Assembly: GCA_026315105.1 (NCBI GenBank)
Contig: CM048745.1
Span: forward strand, 787,939,390 to 788,003,389
DNA length: 64,000 nucleotides
Reading direction: 5' to 3'
Origin: Locusta migratoria
Lineage: Eukaryota; Arthropoda; Insecta; Orthoptera; Acrididae
Part shown: positions 7,987-18,669 of the stretch, one piece after another
Layout of the letters: the number at the start of each line of letters is the position of its first letter
Position numbering within the stretch: the first letter of the stretch is position 1
Notes under the pieces: model-generated
Seen by the model: the letters and a program-made list of their open reading frames with translations, nothing else
The model's database searches: none
Told to the model about the DNA's origin: nothing
Position numbers and translations under genes: made by a program

Positions 7987-10950
7987 ATGATGATGGCATC
8001 CTCTCGGGTAAAATATTCCGGAGGTAAAATAGTCCCCCATTCGGATCTACGGGCGGGGACTACTCAGGAGGATGTGATCATCAGGAAAGACAATACTGGC
8101 ATTCTACGGGTCGGAGCGTGGAATGTTAGATCCCTTAATCGAGTAGGAAAATTAGAAAATTTAAAAAGGGAAATGGATAGGTTGAAGCTAGATATAGTGG
8201 GGATTAGTGAAGTTCGGTGGCAGGATGAACAGGATTTCTGGTCAAGCGAGTACAGGATTATAAATACAAAATCAGTTGGGGGTATCACAGGAGTAGGATT
8301 GATAATGAATAAGAAAATAGGAATGCGGGTAAACTACTATGACCAGCACAGCGATCGCATTTTCATTGTCAAGATAGATACGAAGCCAACACCGACAACA
8401 GTAGTACAGGTTTATATGCCAACTAGCTCTGCCGATGATGAGGAGATAGAAGAAATATATGAGGAGCTAAAGGAAATTATTCAGACAATTAAGGGAGAGG
8501 AAAACTTAATTGTTATGGGAGACTGGAATTCGGTAGTAGGACAAGGAAGGGAAGGGAAGATAGTGGGTGAATATGGTCTGGGCAAAAGGAATGAAAGAGG
8601 AAGCCGCCTGGTAGAATTTTGCACGGAACATAATTTAGTTATAACAAACACCTGGTTTAAGAATCACAAAAGAAGGTTGTATACATGGAAGAGACCAGGA
8701 GACACCGGGAGATACCAGATAGATTTTATAATGGTAAGACATAGATTTCGGAACCAGGTTTTGAAGTGTAGGACATACCCAGGGGCAGACATAGACTCTG
8801 ACCATAACTTGTTGGTTATGAACTGTAGGCTGAAACTGAAGAAACTACAGAAAGGTAGGAATATAAGGAGATGGGACCAAGATAAATTGAAGGAACCTGA
8901 AGTTCTTAAGAATTTCAGAGGGAGCTTCAGGCAACAATTGACAGAAACAGGGGAAAATAAAACAGTAAAGGAGGAATGGGTAAAATTGAGAGATGAAATA
9001 GTGAAGGCAGCAGAGGACAAAATAGGTAGGAAGGCAAGACCTACAAAGAATCCTTGGATATCACAGGAGATACTAAATTTAATCGATGAAAGGAGAAAGT
9101 ATAAAAATGCAGTAAATGAAACAGGCAAAATGGAGTACAGACGACTAAGAAATGAGATTGACAGGAAGTGCAAAATGGCTAAGCAGGAATGGCTAGAAGT
9201 CAAATGCAAGGATGTAGAAGAATGTATAAATAGGGGAAAAATAGATACAGCCTACCGGAAAATAAAAGAAACATTTGGCGATAAGAAAAACAGCTCTATG
9301 AATATCAAGGACACTGATGGAAAACCAGTTCTCAGCAAAGAAGGGAAAGCCGAAAGGTGGAAAGAGTATATAGAGGGGCTCTACAAAGGAAATGAACTTC
9401 GAGACACTATTGTAGGAAGGGAAGAGGATGTAGATGATGATGAAATAGGAGATACTATACTGAGAGATGAATTTGTCAGGGCACTGAAAGACCTGAGTCG
9501 AAATAAGGCCCCTGGAGTAGATGATATCCCGTCAGAGTTACTGAAGTCTCTGGGAGAACCAGCCATGACAAAATTGTTTCACATTGTGTGTAAGATGTAT
9601 GAGACATTCGAAGTACCCTCAGACTTTAAGAAAAATGTTATAATCCCCATTCCAAAGAAAGCGGGTGCAGACAGGTGTGAAAACTACAGAACCATCAGTT
9701 TAATAAGTCATGGTTGCAAAATATTAACACGAATTATATACAGAAGGATGGAAAAGCTGGTAGATGCAGACCTCGGGGAAGATCAGTTTGGGTTCAGGAG
9801 AAATGTAGGAACACGGGAGGCAATACTCACTTTACGGCTTAACCTAGAAGATAGATTAAGAAAAGGCAAACCAACATTTCTAGCTTTTGTAGATTTGGAG
9901 AAGGCTTTTGACAATGTTGATTGGAATAAACTCTTTCAAGTTCTGAAGCAAGCAGGAGTAAAATATAGGGAGCGTAAGGTTATTTGCAACTTGTACAAAA
10001 ACCAGACAGCGGTTGTCAGAATTGAAGGGCATGAAAGGGTTGCAGTGGTTGGAAAGGGAGTAAGACAGGGTTGTAGCCTTTCCCCAATGTTATTCAATTT
10101 GTACATTGAGCAAGCTATAAAGGAAAGCAAGGAGAAATTTGGAGAAGGAATTAAAGTTCAGGGTGAAGAATTAAAAACATTGCGTTTTGCCGACGACATA
10201 GTAATTCTGTCAGATACAGCAAAGGCCCTGGAAGAGCAATTGAACGGAATGGACAGTGTGCTGAAAGGTGCATATAAGATGAACATTAACAAGAGTAAAA
10301 CTAGGGTAATGGAGTGCAGTGTAAGAAAATCAGGTGATGCTGAAGGAATTAGACTAGGTAACGAAACAATAAAGGAGGTAGATGAGTTTTGTTACTTGGG
10401 CAGTAAAATAACAAATGATGGTCGCAGTACAGATGATATAAAATGCAGAATGGCAATGGGTAGAAAGGCGTTTTTGAAAAAGAGAAATTTGTTAACATCG
10501 AATATTGATTTAAGCCTAAGGAAGTCCTTTCTGAAGGCATTTGTATGGAGTGTTGCCTTGTATGGGAGTGAAACATGGACGATAAGCAGTGTGGACAGAA
10601 AGAGGATAGAGGCTTTTGAAATGTGGTGCTACAGAAGAATGCTGAAGATTAGGTGGGTGGATCGCGTAACTAATGAGGAGGTACTGAACCGAATTGGGGA
10701 GAAAAGAAATTTCTGGCATACCTTGACTAAAAGAAGGGATAGATTGGTAGGACACATTCTTAGACATCGAGGAATTGTGAATTTAGCGTTGGAGGGAAGT
10801 GTGTGGGGTAAAAATCGCAGAGGGAGACCAAGAGACGCGTATAGTAAGCAGATTCAAGTGGATGTGAGTTGTCGTTCTTATGAGGAGATGAAAAGGCTTG
10901 CTCAGGATAGAGTGAGGTGGAGAGCTGCATCAAACCAGTCTCTGGACTGA
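7987..10950 (+). CDS. RTE endonuclease-reverse transcriptase
   Basis: A single polyprotein for target-primed reverse transcription: an N-terminal apurinic-type endonuclease nicks DNA and the RT copies the RNA at the nick. The open frame starts after a TGA at 7864. The first in-frame ATG is 7987 (987 aa); an in-frame GTG at 7891 would give 1019 aa, and the start is not settled. Numbered from 7891: GAWNVRSL at 75-82, SEVRW with the catalytic Glu, GDWNS, and SDHN at 303-306 (endonuclease active-site motifs); RT finger motif NKAPGVDDIP near 538; palm Asp in LEKAFDNVDW (near 669-678); GVRQGCSLSP; catalytic FADD at 766-769; then YGSETW and the RTE C-terminal region with RMLKIRW. All key residues are present with no stop or frameshift. 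RTE-B and RTE-C are broken homologues. Called intact; activity is inferred. Confidence 0.93.
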   Translation: MMMASSRVKYSGGKIVPHSDLRAGTTQEDVIIRKDNTGILRVGAWNVRSLNRVGKLENLKREMDRLKLDIVGISEVRWQDEQDFWSSEYRIINTKSVGGITGVGLIMNKKIGMRVNYYDQHSDRIFIVKIDTKPTPTTVVQVYMPTSSADDEEIEEIYEELKEIIQTIKGEENLIVMGDWNSVVGQGREGKIVGEYGLGKRNERGSRLVEFCTEHNLVITNTWFKNHKRRLYTWKRPGDTGRYQIDFIMVRHRFRNQVLKCRTYPGADIDSDHNLLVMNCRLKLKKLQKGRNIRRWDQDKLKEPEVLKNFRGSFRQQLTETGENKTVKEEWVKLRDEIVKAAEDKIGRKARPTKNPWISQEILNLIDERRKYKNAVNETGKMEYRRLRNEIDRKCKMAKQEWLEVKCKDVEECINRGKIDTAYRKIKETFGDKKNSSMNIKDTDGKPVLSKEGKAERWKEYIEGLYKGNELRDTIVGREEDVDDDEIGDTILRDEFVRALKDLSRNKAPGVDDIPSELLKSLGEPAMTKLFHIVCKMYETFEVPSDFKKNVIIPIPKKAGADRCENYRTISLISHGCKILTRIIYRRMEKLVDADLGEDQFGFRRNVGTREAILTLRLNLEDRLRKGKPTFLAFVDLEKAFDNVDWNKLFQVLKQAGVKYRERKVICNLYKNQTAVVRIEGHERVAVVGKGVRQGCSLSPMLFNLYIEQAIKESKEKFGEGIKVQGEELKTLRFADDIVILSDTAKALEEQLNGMDSVLKGAYKMNINKSKTRVMECSVRKSGDAEGIRLGNETIKEVDEFCYLGSKITNDGRSTDDIKCRMAMGRKAFLKKRNLLTSNIDLSLRKSFLKAFVWSVALYGSETWTISSVDRKRIEAFEMWCYRRMLKIRWVDRVTNEEVLNRIGEKRNFWHTLTKRRDRLVGHILRHRGIVNLALEGSVWGKNRRGRPRDAYSKQIQVDVSCRSYEEMKRLAQDRVRWRAASNQSLD

Positions 10951-11157
10951 AGACCACAACAACAACAACAACAACAATTTTTGTCACTGCAATAATACTT
11001 GCATATTATACCAATAAAATTTTAGGATATGATTATTGGTATATAATTCATCTCATTTTATTTAACATTTTTTTCCTTACTGGAAAAATAAAAGGGGCCT
11101 CGCAAAGACATGTTCGCCGACGCCCAGTATTCGTCTAGCGCCGCCACTGGCAGCATA

Positions 11158-12640
11158 TGTTGAAATGTGGGGTGGGGAGCAGTAGCATATGGCACAGTAG
11201 GTGCTGGTTCCCGTGGGAAAGCCCGCCTATCTTACTGGTGCTCTCCTCGCATTGGCTGCTGCATTTCACGTCACGTGATTTCTTTTGAAATTAGTTTTGT
11301 TTATCATATACCAAATATTAATTATTGTGTGCAGAGTTGAGAATTTATGATAAATATCTCTCAAGGACAGGCTAGATTTTGACAGTTTAAAAAGTTTAAG
11401 GTTCCTTCTCTTATTGTAACAAGAGAAGAGCGATTTTGCAGAAGGCGCGCGACGGCCCTGTTTTGGCGCGAAATAGAGCGTCAGGAGCCCTCTCGCAACG
11501 CGCCGCAGTTTCAGTCTGGAGCTGACCACTATACGCGCCGGACCGCACCGGTCATGAGTAAAGTTTTGCGTAATTGTGATAACAGTCGAGGTCTCAAGAT
11601 GAACTACGGGCAGCATAGGCCGTGACGTATTAACAATAAGTCTTCATATTTAATTATTTATTTAATAAATGGCATCCCTGACAATTAAAAATCTCGCGAG
11701 TCGCTTCTTATGCTTCCATTCTACAGAACATATTTTAGCCTCACTTGTATGCTGTAGAAGAAGCAACGACCTCTGTGCTGTCTTCTGCGCTGGGGACACA
11801 ACTATAGAAGACAACAGGTTAGTCAGAACTCAATGCTTTCCATAAAGACTTGGACAGCAACTACGGCTCCTCGTGCATACTGTAGGGCGGTACAAACGCA
11901 CACTGCTACGCAACAGCATTCGCAAGGATGTGGAGGTTTTAGGGGACTTGTGGGAGGAAGCAGTACTAACTTTTCCGTCCGCAAATAAAACTCTAGGAAG
12001 CTTGTAAGTGCTGCGTCAGTGTGTGCTTTTAATCTGCGTCCGCCGCCTCCAAACAAGTGTCGCAAACGTAACGTTTTAAACAGTGTTTTCAGTGTTTTTC
12101 GTCTCGTTAGTGTTTTGGTGTCTTAATGTATTTTTTAACTCCATCATGACACATTGTTTTTACTGAGTACGTGTATTTTATTATGTCAGATCGCCTTGTG
12201 CATGCTTTATATCTCCATCGTTTTAAACTCTATGCATTTGTTTTTCATCCTTCATGTTCATTTGTGTACTATCTCTTGGCTGCTACTATCTCTCAATGCT
12301 GCTGCCAGCCTACTGGCATGTAATTTGTCTATTTGAAATTACAATAAAGAAAAAATACAGAAATTCTCGTCTGTGCTTGCTATATTATACAATTAAGGCA
12401 GCACAGTAATACATTACCATCTATTTCACCGATCCAGCTTTCTCTACTGCTGCTTGGTATGGAGTAAAATATGGCCACAAATGGTTTGATACCGTATGCT
12501 GTGAATATAGTAGACAGTTGGGGGCGGCGCACTTTTACTCCTCTAGATGGCCTGGCTCCAGGTTCTGAACAAATTACATTTTTCGATAATTAATTCAAAT
12601 GATACTCTCAGTTTATGCTTAGTTTCTCGCAATTTATGAT
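11158..12640. other. Intergenic, no gene recognised
   Basis: A GC-richer patch lies at 11430-11560 and AT-rich sequence elsewhere. 12120-12360 ends in an AATAAAG and A-rich stretch like a LINE 3' end, but no coding homology is seen. Short open frames look random. Confidence 0.5.
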
Positions 12641-13079
12641 ATTCTTACGATTGATAATGTTGAAAGAGATGATCGAAACTAGTTACGTTATTTGAATAAA
12701 AGGTTTTTCTATTCCATGTGACTACAGCTCAACCGCTATATATGTGGTATATAATAAAATATCATTATGTCACACTCCTAGACAGTAATGTCGAATAAAA
12801 TAAGAGATGCCCACCATTGCACTCTTTCGAAGACCACCGTCAGTCGTAGCTAACAAGGGTCGCATACGTCATTTCCCCTTCCCCATAATGCAGCTGAATT
12901 TAATAACGTTATATTTGTATGATTTATAGGCCTAATGTCAAAGTTCTTTAATGAATTTCTTTTAGTACTCATATGCGTCAGTAGATTAAATAAATTTAAT
13001 ATTTATTTCGCCATGCGTGGTATTATTGAAAACTTCCCCATATAATTGCAAATTCTCCTCCTATGGAAAGTACATAATG
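12641..13079. other. Intergenic; weak hammerhead-like piece
   Basis: 12651-12700 contains TTGATAA, then GAAA and the palindrome ACTAGT, resembling the hammerhead-like repeats in the window, but stems I and II are poor. The rest is AT-rich with nothing recognisable. Confidence 0.35.
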
Positions 13080-13790
13080 GAAATGAGATGGTTCAAACTG
13101 TAAAGGAACTAGCGCAAAATGCAAGTAAGATCGGGCTACTGATTAATGCGGAAAAACCGGAGGTCATTGAGGTATGCAAAGAAGCCCCTAAAGAAATTCC
13201 ATTATAGATAGGCATTTCGAGCTTCGTTAAATTTTAAGTACCTGGATATATGGTTCCATAGACAAAATTATTAAAAAGAGGAAAAGAACCAACGCTTTGT
13301 GAAATTGTGAATGGTCTAACAAATTTCTGTACTAGGCAGGTGATATCAAAGAATCAGTTAAAAAACACCAAATTTAAAGCATAAAATGCAGTAATAGTAC
13401 CAGTGTTGTTGTATGGAACAGAAACCCTAAGCACATTAAGAAAAGAAGAGAACTTGGTGTTTGAAAGAGTCATGAGAAAGTCATGAGAAAGATCTTCGGT
13501 CCAGTCATTGTGCAGAACTCATGGAGACGCAGAAAGAACCAAGAACTGTATGACATGATGAAGCAACCCAACATCGTAAAAACACTGAAAGCACGGAGAA
13601 TAAGTCTAGGAGCCCATAGACCTCACGGACAAAAGCCGTCCTTATGGGAAGAGCCGTTCAATTGGAAGACCCAGAAAGCAATGGAAGGAATCCATGACAA
13701 ATGGATGCAAGGGCATGGAGGAGCAATGTGTGGTCGGGGCCTGATCTAGTCCGCGATTCACAATATGATGATGATTGATAACTCACATGC
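13080..13790 (+). pseudogene. LINE C-terminal remnant (RTE-like, second lineage)
   Basis: Decayed coding sequence: a KYLDIW-like piece, then LLYGTETLST (near 13410-13440), a RKIFGPV motif (13480-13500) and WRRRKNQELYDMMKQP (13510-13570), the usual order after the RT domain in RTE-type LINEs of the YGSETW class. Ends in ATGATGATTGAT, an RTE-style short-repeat tail (13765-13780). There are several stops and frameshifts, plus a local duplication of GTCATGAGAAA at 13470-13490. Different lineage from RTE-A. Confidence 0.6.
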
Positions 13791-13894
13791 CTAACCCTAC
13801 ACTTTTTCAGTGGTCTCACATTCCAAGGGACGACGTTTGAAACTCGCCTCTAGCCATCTTGATTTCGGCTTTTTTTCTATGTTTCTTACCCATT

Positions 13895-13969
13895 GATTTT
13901 TTTTCCCTAAGGGACAAGCGGAGAGATCATCGTGCCTTAGACTTACACACGAAGTAACTAAAGACAACA

Positions 13970-14018
<49 letters not shown>

Positions 14019-14110
14019 CCATGCCAGAAGGAAGACTCGAACCTCTGGTGGGAGCTTCCGCGCAACCCGTGACATGGTGCCTCAGATCGGGCGGCCAATC
14101 TCGCGTCGCG
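13895..14110 (-). mobile_element. Diverged SINE with internal (AC)n
   Basis: Minus-strand tRNA-like head (A box GGCCGCCCGATC region, B-box-like GGTTCGAGTC) and SINE body, with a CA repeat at 13972-14017 expanded in the body. No clear TSD. Confidence 0.55.
13972..14017. repeat. (AC)n microsatellite
   Basis: An uninterrupted AC dinucleotide run of about 46 bp within the SINE relic. Confidence 0.95.
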
Positions 14111-14249
14111 ATGTCGCTTTTCAGTGATTTCTCTAAATCATTTCAGGCAAGTGCCGGAGTGGTTTGTCTCTACGGGCCCGGCCGCTTTTCAGTCATGACC
14201 GCAAGCAAAGTGCTTCAGCTGAGGTCATTATTTAACGAAGGCACTTAAA

Positions 14250-15480
14250 TCATTCAATGGGCTACGGAGCTGGCAGCTGGGCCCACAGGCTCACTAGAGT
14301 GGCTCCTGCGGTGGCGGTGAGGAGGGTACAGAGGAACATCTTATTGCAGTCAATCGGGGCATACCGTACCTCACCGGGCTGCTCTCTCCTGACGCTGATG
14401 GGACTCTGTCCTCTTGTCGTCAGGATTAGGGAGCTGGCTGCGGGGTACTGGCTGAAAAGAGGTGACCTCACCAAGATGGAGGCAATATGGGAGCCCGAGT
14501 GACGGGAAAAAGGGAAATCAGGAAAGGAGTCTCCAGCTCTGGCAAGAGTACTGAGACCGCGAGGAGGGTGGGAGAAGGACTCATGAGTTTCTCCCTGACA
14601 TAAGGGAGAGGCTCTCAATGCAGTACTTCCAGCCATCACGAGGGCTCAAACACTTCCTCACTGGCCACGGCCCGTACCCGACATATCTGTGTCGGTTCGG
14701 GAAACGGGAGTCTCCACGGTGTGACTGTGGGTTCGTGGAGGGAACACCGGAGCATTTCATATTTGACTGCCCAATGCATGACTACTTAATCTCCATACAC
14801 AGGCAGCAGCTTCCACATGCTAATGTGAGAGAGCTTCTAAGAAGTGAGGAAACTTTTCACACTCTTAACGAGATGACTAACATAGTCTCCCAGTATATCA
14901 GGGAGCAATACATTACCCGGCTATGACTTACTTTTCCAGATTGCTGCAGCAGAGCCGTGCTGCCGGGGTGTGGACAGGCCGCCAGAAATGGACGGGATCC
15001 GCCGCACCTTGGATCAGGAGGACTGGATGCAGCAACCACGGACACGACGCTTAGTTATAAGTTAGGTAGTAAATAGAAATAGATCACACACAAAACACAC
15101 GCACACACACGCCCAGTTAAGGCAGTGCAAAGGGCCAGCCCTGTGCCAGGGGCACGTCTGCTGGAATTAGTTCAGCAGACAACGGCCACAAAGTGGGTTT
15201 GTAAACATCGGGCACACCTGTAACACTGCAAACGGGAGAACACACGATCACACACAGCACAAACAAACACAGCACACCAAACACAAACACAAACATAGCA
15301 TAAAAGACAAACAAAAACAGATTTGTAAAAGTAGAAAAACATGTAGAAATATATAGAACTGCCAGATTAAAGTATAAATAGTAATGTAATAAAACAAAGT
15401 ACTGTAGAACATTAGGACCCAATTAGTTTATTGGTATTGGGTTATGTATCATAGCAAATAAAGAAATTAAAAAGGCGATC
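14250..15480 (+). pseudogene. R1/I-like LINE C-terminal remnant and 3' UTR
   Basis: 14257-14500 reads a region typical of R1/I-like LINEs downstream of RT (WAHRL, then VQRNILLQSIGAYRT), and 14618-14925 reads a C-terminal Cys/His motif (CRFGKRESPRCDCG, then EHFIFDC: C-x8-9-C-x-C...H...C). Both lie on the same strand in different frames with a break between, so the gene is dead. A 3' UTR-like tail runs to an A-rich end near 15480. RT and endonuclease are absent (5'-truncated). Confidence 0.65.
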
Positions 15481-15918
15481 ATACGGCAGATGGCGGAGGG
15501 TACCTCGTAAAAATTTGTAGTGAGTTCATTTCCTGTCCAACTCTAAAATAAAGCAAGAGAAAAACGCCTGCCAGTGCGAGCGCCAATTTATCTTCTGCAG
15601 TCAGCGTCAAATGACGGCTGTCTGTATTTCCTAAATACAATGTGTGGTATTAGGAGACGATTGTATAGACTATCTGCAATAAAAAACGTCGTATAACGTA
15701 TGTCAAGGTTTTATAACCTACAGAGCTGCAGCTGAGTTCAGTACATTTTCCTTTCGCGTCTTGGTTGCCAGTTGCTAACGGTTTATATGGAGGTATTTAT
15801 CAAATGTCAAGGGTAGATGTCCGGATTTTATGTTGTGAATGCTTCCTTTACCGACACTGAAATTTTAATTGTGATTTATTGGCCACGTATACTGTATTTT
15901 ACATGCAAACATGCCGTA
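15481..15918. other. Intergenic, nothing recognised
   Basis: No homology, repeat arm or long open frame that I can support. Confidence 0.5.
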
Positions 15919-16812
15919 CATCTACATACATACTCCGCAATTCACCGTAAGGTGCGTAGCGGAGTGTACACTGTACCACTACTAGGCATTTCCTTTCCTA
16001 TTCCAGTCGCAAATGGAACGAGGAAAAAAAGAATGCCTATATGCCTCCGTACGAGCCCTAATTTCTCTTATCTTTACGCGAAATGTAATTAGGCGGCAGC
16101 AAGATCGTACTACACTCAGCTTCAAATTCCGGCCCTCTTACAGAAATTCACGAAAAGAACGTCGTCTTTCTTCCAGCGATCCCCAATTGAGTTGCCGGAG
16201 CATTTCCGTGACACTCGCGCATTGGTCGAACCTACCGGCAACAAATCTAGCTGCTCGCCTCTGAACCGCCTCTATGTCTTCCTTTAAACTGATCTGCTGC
16301 AGTTCCCAAACACTTGAGCAATACTCAAGACGTGGTCGTACAAGCGTTTTATACGCGGTCTCCTTTAAGGTGAAGTACATCTTCCCAAAATTCTCCCAAT
16401 AAACCGAAGTCGGCTGTCCGCCTTACTCACAACTGACCTGACATGCTCGTTCCATTTCATATCGCTCTGCAATGTTACGCCTAGATATTTGAACGACGCG
16501 ACAGCATCAAGAAGCTCACTACTAATGCTGTATTCGAACATTATGGGATTGTTTTTTCTACTCATGCGCATCACCTTACATTTTTCTACATTGAGAGCTA
16601 GCTGGCATTCTAATTTTGTCTAAGTCATCCTGTATGCTATTACAGTCAGTTACAGACGACACCCTCCCATACAACACAGCATCATCAGCAAACAGCCGCA
16701 AATTACAACTTACTATACACTTTCTGAGTATGCCTGCGTAGTTTTTCTGTATGGAACGTGACACTGGTGTCTCGCGCTGCAGCCTTTTGCTTCCGAACGT
16801 ATAAATAAACAT
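15919..16812 (-). pseudogene. LINE RT C-terminal half with 3' UTR
   Basis: Minus-strand pieces in order: LRLFADDAVLYG (RT catalytic box, near 16660-16700), FKYLGVTL (near 16480-16500), then WNEHV and SKADSRLRFIGRILG (16390-16460), LVRPRLEYCSSVW (16300-16345) and QRRAARFV (16240-16270). These are downstream RT motifs of jockey/CR1-type LINEs. Frames change at least twice. The 3' UTR contains a conserved block (15918-16015) that recurs at 61668-61750. Confidence 0.75.
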
Positions 16813-16826
16813 ACTATGGATGGACT

Positions 16827-17027
16827 GCCGGTCGCGGTGGCCGAGCGTTCTGCGGCGCGTCAGTCACAGTCTGCACGGCAACTACGGTCGGGGGTTCGAA
16901 TCCCCCCTCGGGAATGGGTATTTGTGCCGTCCTTAGTGTAAGCTAGTTCACAAGTAGTTTGTAAGTTTAGGGACTGAAAACTCCGTAATTAAGTCCCATA
17001 AGCTCTACAAACATTTGAACATTTTTC
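16827..17027 (+). mobile_element. SINE family 1
   Basis: TSD ATGGATGGACT (16816-16826 and 17028-17038). Head GCCGGTCGCGGTGGCCGAG, B box GGTTCGAATCC, tail ACAAACATTTGAACAT plus a T run. Confidence 0.9.
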
Positions 17028-17051
17028 ATGGATGGACTAGATGAAATAATT

Positions 17052-17268
17052 CAAGCTGCGGTGGAGTGACCTAGCGCTCTGAGGCGTCTTCCTGTGGAGT
17101 GCTCAATTGCTCACCATCGGAGGTTCGAGTCATCCCCCCTTCGGTCATGGGTGTGTGAATGTGTGTTGTCCCTAGGTTGACGTTAGTGTAAGTAGTTTGT
17201 AAGCCTAGGGACTAATAACCACAGAAGTTAAGCCCCATAGCATTACAAACATTTGAACATTATTCAGT
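17052..17268 (+). mobile_element. SINE, variant family (3)
   Basis: Head GCTGCGGTGGAGTGACCTAG, B-box-like GGTTCGAGTCAT, body with GTAGTTTGTAAGCC, and ACAAACATTTGAACAT tail. Differs from families 1 and 2 in head and in the GTGTGTGAATGTGTG segment. TSD not convincing. Confidence 0.75.
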
Positions 17269-17834
17269 TGTTAGAACGGAGTTCTTTAACAGTCACATGT
17301 GAAGTTTCCTCACGTACCTTATCGGTGTCACACAGACAAGAGTATGGCGTACATTTCATATGCACAGGTACCGTCCCTATTATTTAGAGCTCATTCAACA
17401 CCTTCGGAATGGAAACGAAGATAGACAATTAGAATTTAATCAATGCATTTTTGAAAATCTCCGGTTACCCCATTGCTACTTTTCAGTACGAATTGGAATT
17501 TTTTTCAGTGCATTCTTGAAAATCTCCAATTACCTCATTGTTACGCTTCACTGATGAGAGCCAGTTTCGTTCGTGACGGCATGAATAATACTCGTAATTC
17601 ACATTAGTAGTACGAAGACGACCTACCTGCCGTTATGTGTACTCATTTTCAAGAACGCTTGTTTGTAAATGTGTGGTGCTGTACACTTTCTTGAAAATTG
17701 GAAGAGACTCCTTTGCCTATCAGAATGCGTATGTCCTTCCAGCTTGACAGAGCTGCTGCAGTGTCGGTGTCAGCTGACACATCATCTAAACGCAACAGTT
17801 GCCGGAAGGTGGATCGATAAATATGGGCATGTAC

Positions 17835-18045
17835 CTTCAAATGTTCAAATGTCTATAAAGCTTATGAGACTTAATTGCGTGGTCATCAGTCCCTAAATTT
17901 ACAAACTACTTATGAACTAGCTTGCACTAAAGACGGCACAAACATCCATCTCGATATGGGGGGGGGGGGATTCGAACCCCCGATGGGGAACGGCCTCGCG
18001 CATCGTAGCATAGCGGCTCAATTCGCTCGGCCGCTCCGCCGCGGC
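17835..18045 (-). mobile_element. SINE, diverged
   Basis: Minus-strand tRNA-like head (GCCGCGGCGGAGCGGCCGAG), B box GGTTCGAATCC, standard body and tail. A 10-G run interrupts the region after the B box. No clear TSD. Confidence 0.75.
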
Positions 18046-18669
18046 AGATATTTATCTTGTCCACCAAGTCCTCGAACCTTACCCTTTGGATTGTTGTCCA
18101 GTGTGAACGGTTGAAAGCCGTATTCTACAAAGAAATATAAAGTATAATAGCTGATTTGGTCGTTTCGATTATGAATAGTGCAGCCCTAATAACGCGAAGA
18201 CGCCCTCAGAAGAGGTACACTCGCTATTATCAGAAGAGGTCAAACCAGCATTGAAGTTGGTGGTGGAATTTTTGAAAATCAACTTTGATCTCCTTCTTTT
18301 GTCTTTCATTTAAACTTGTTTGCGTTGCTTATTAGTGACTTCATCTCTGCAATCAATAAAAATTGGATGTAAGTTGTGTAATATTTTTTTACTATTATAA
18401 GGTGGGGTGTTGTGGTGGATAAATATTTTTGATTGAAAAGTGAGAATAGTTCGTTAATGATTTTGGCTCGAAACACACTGGTAAAAGTTCGTAACAATTA
18501 GATCTACATACACAACATACAGTTTACTTTTTTGATTTAGGCCCTGTCACTATTAATCAAATTAACTGGCTTGTTAATTAACTGAATGAATATAATTGCT
18601 AATTAGTCTTTGATCACTTCACAGAAGACTGTACTTACCACCCCATCTTATAAAATATCCAGAGGATAT
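18046..18669. other. Intergenic, AT-rich
   Basis: No gene or repeat recognised. Confidence 0.5.

Larger units (their letters stand above)
7677..10975 (+). mobile_element. RTE-clade LINE, full length (RTE-A)
   Basis: A perfect 10-bp TSD, AATTTTTGTC (7667-7676 and 10976-10985; the first AA is ambiguous with the tail), bounds the element. It begins CCACTCCCATGAACC like RTE-B, has a 5' UTR of about 300 bp, one ORF, and a very short 3' end made of AACAAC repeats (10957-10975), which is typical of RTE elements. The ORF is open, so this copy looks young. It lies inside the hAT element, close to the hAT right end. Length about 3.3 kb. Confidence 0.95.
3358..11149 (+). mobile_element. hAT transposon expanded by nested insertions
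   Basis: Terminal inverted repeats CAGTGGCGGCGCTAG (3358-3372) and CTAGCGCCGCCACTG (11135-11149) are directly flanked by a perfect 8-bp duplication, GCAGCATA (3350-3357 and 11150-11157). The 8-bp TSD and CAG-type TIR are the hAT signature. Subterminal GGCCTCGCAAA occurs inverted at both ends (about 3418-3426 and 11097-11106). A transposase C-terminal relic survives at 7485-7640. Everything else inside is later material: a SINE relic, an RTE fragment, a foldback, SINEs and RTE-A. No complete hAT transposase remains, so it is non-autonomous now. Confidence 0.85.

Noticed and set aside
13972..14017. Regulatory Z-DNA element
   Set aside because: Simple CA expansion within a SINE body, with nothing to suggest regulation.
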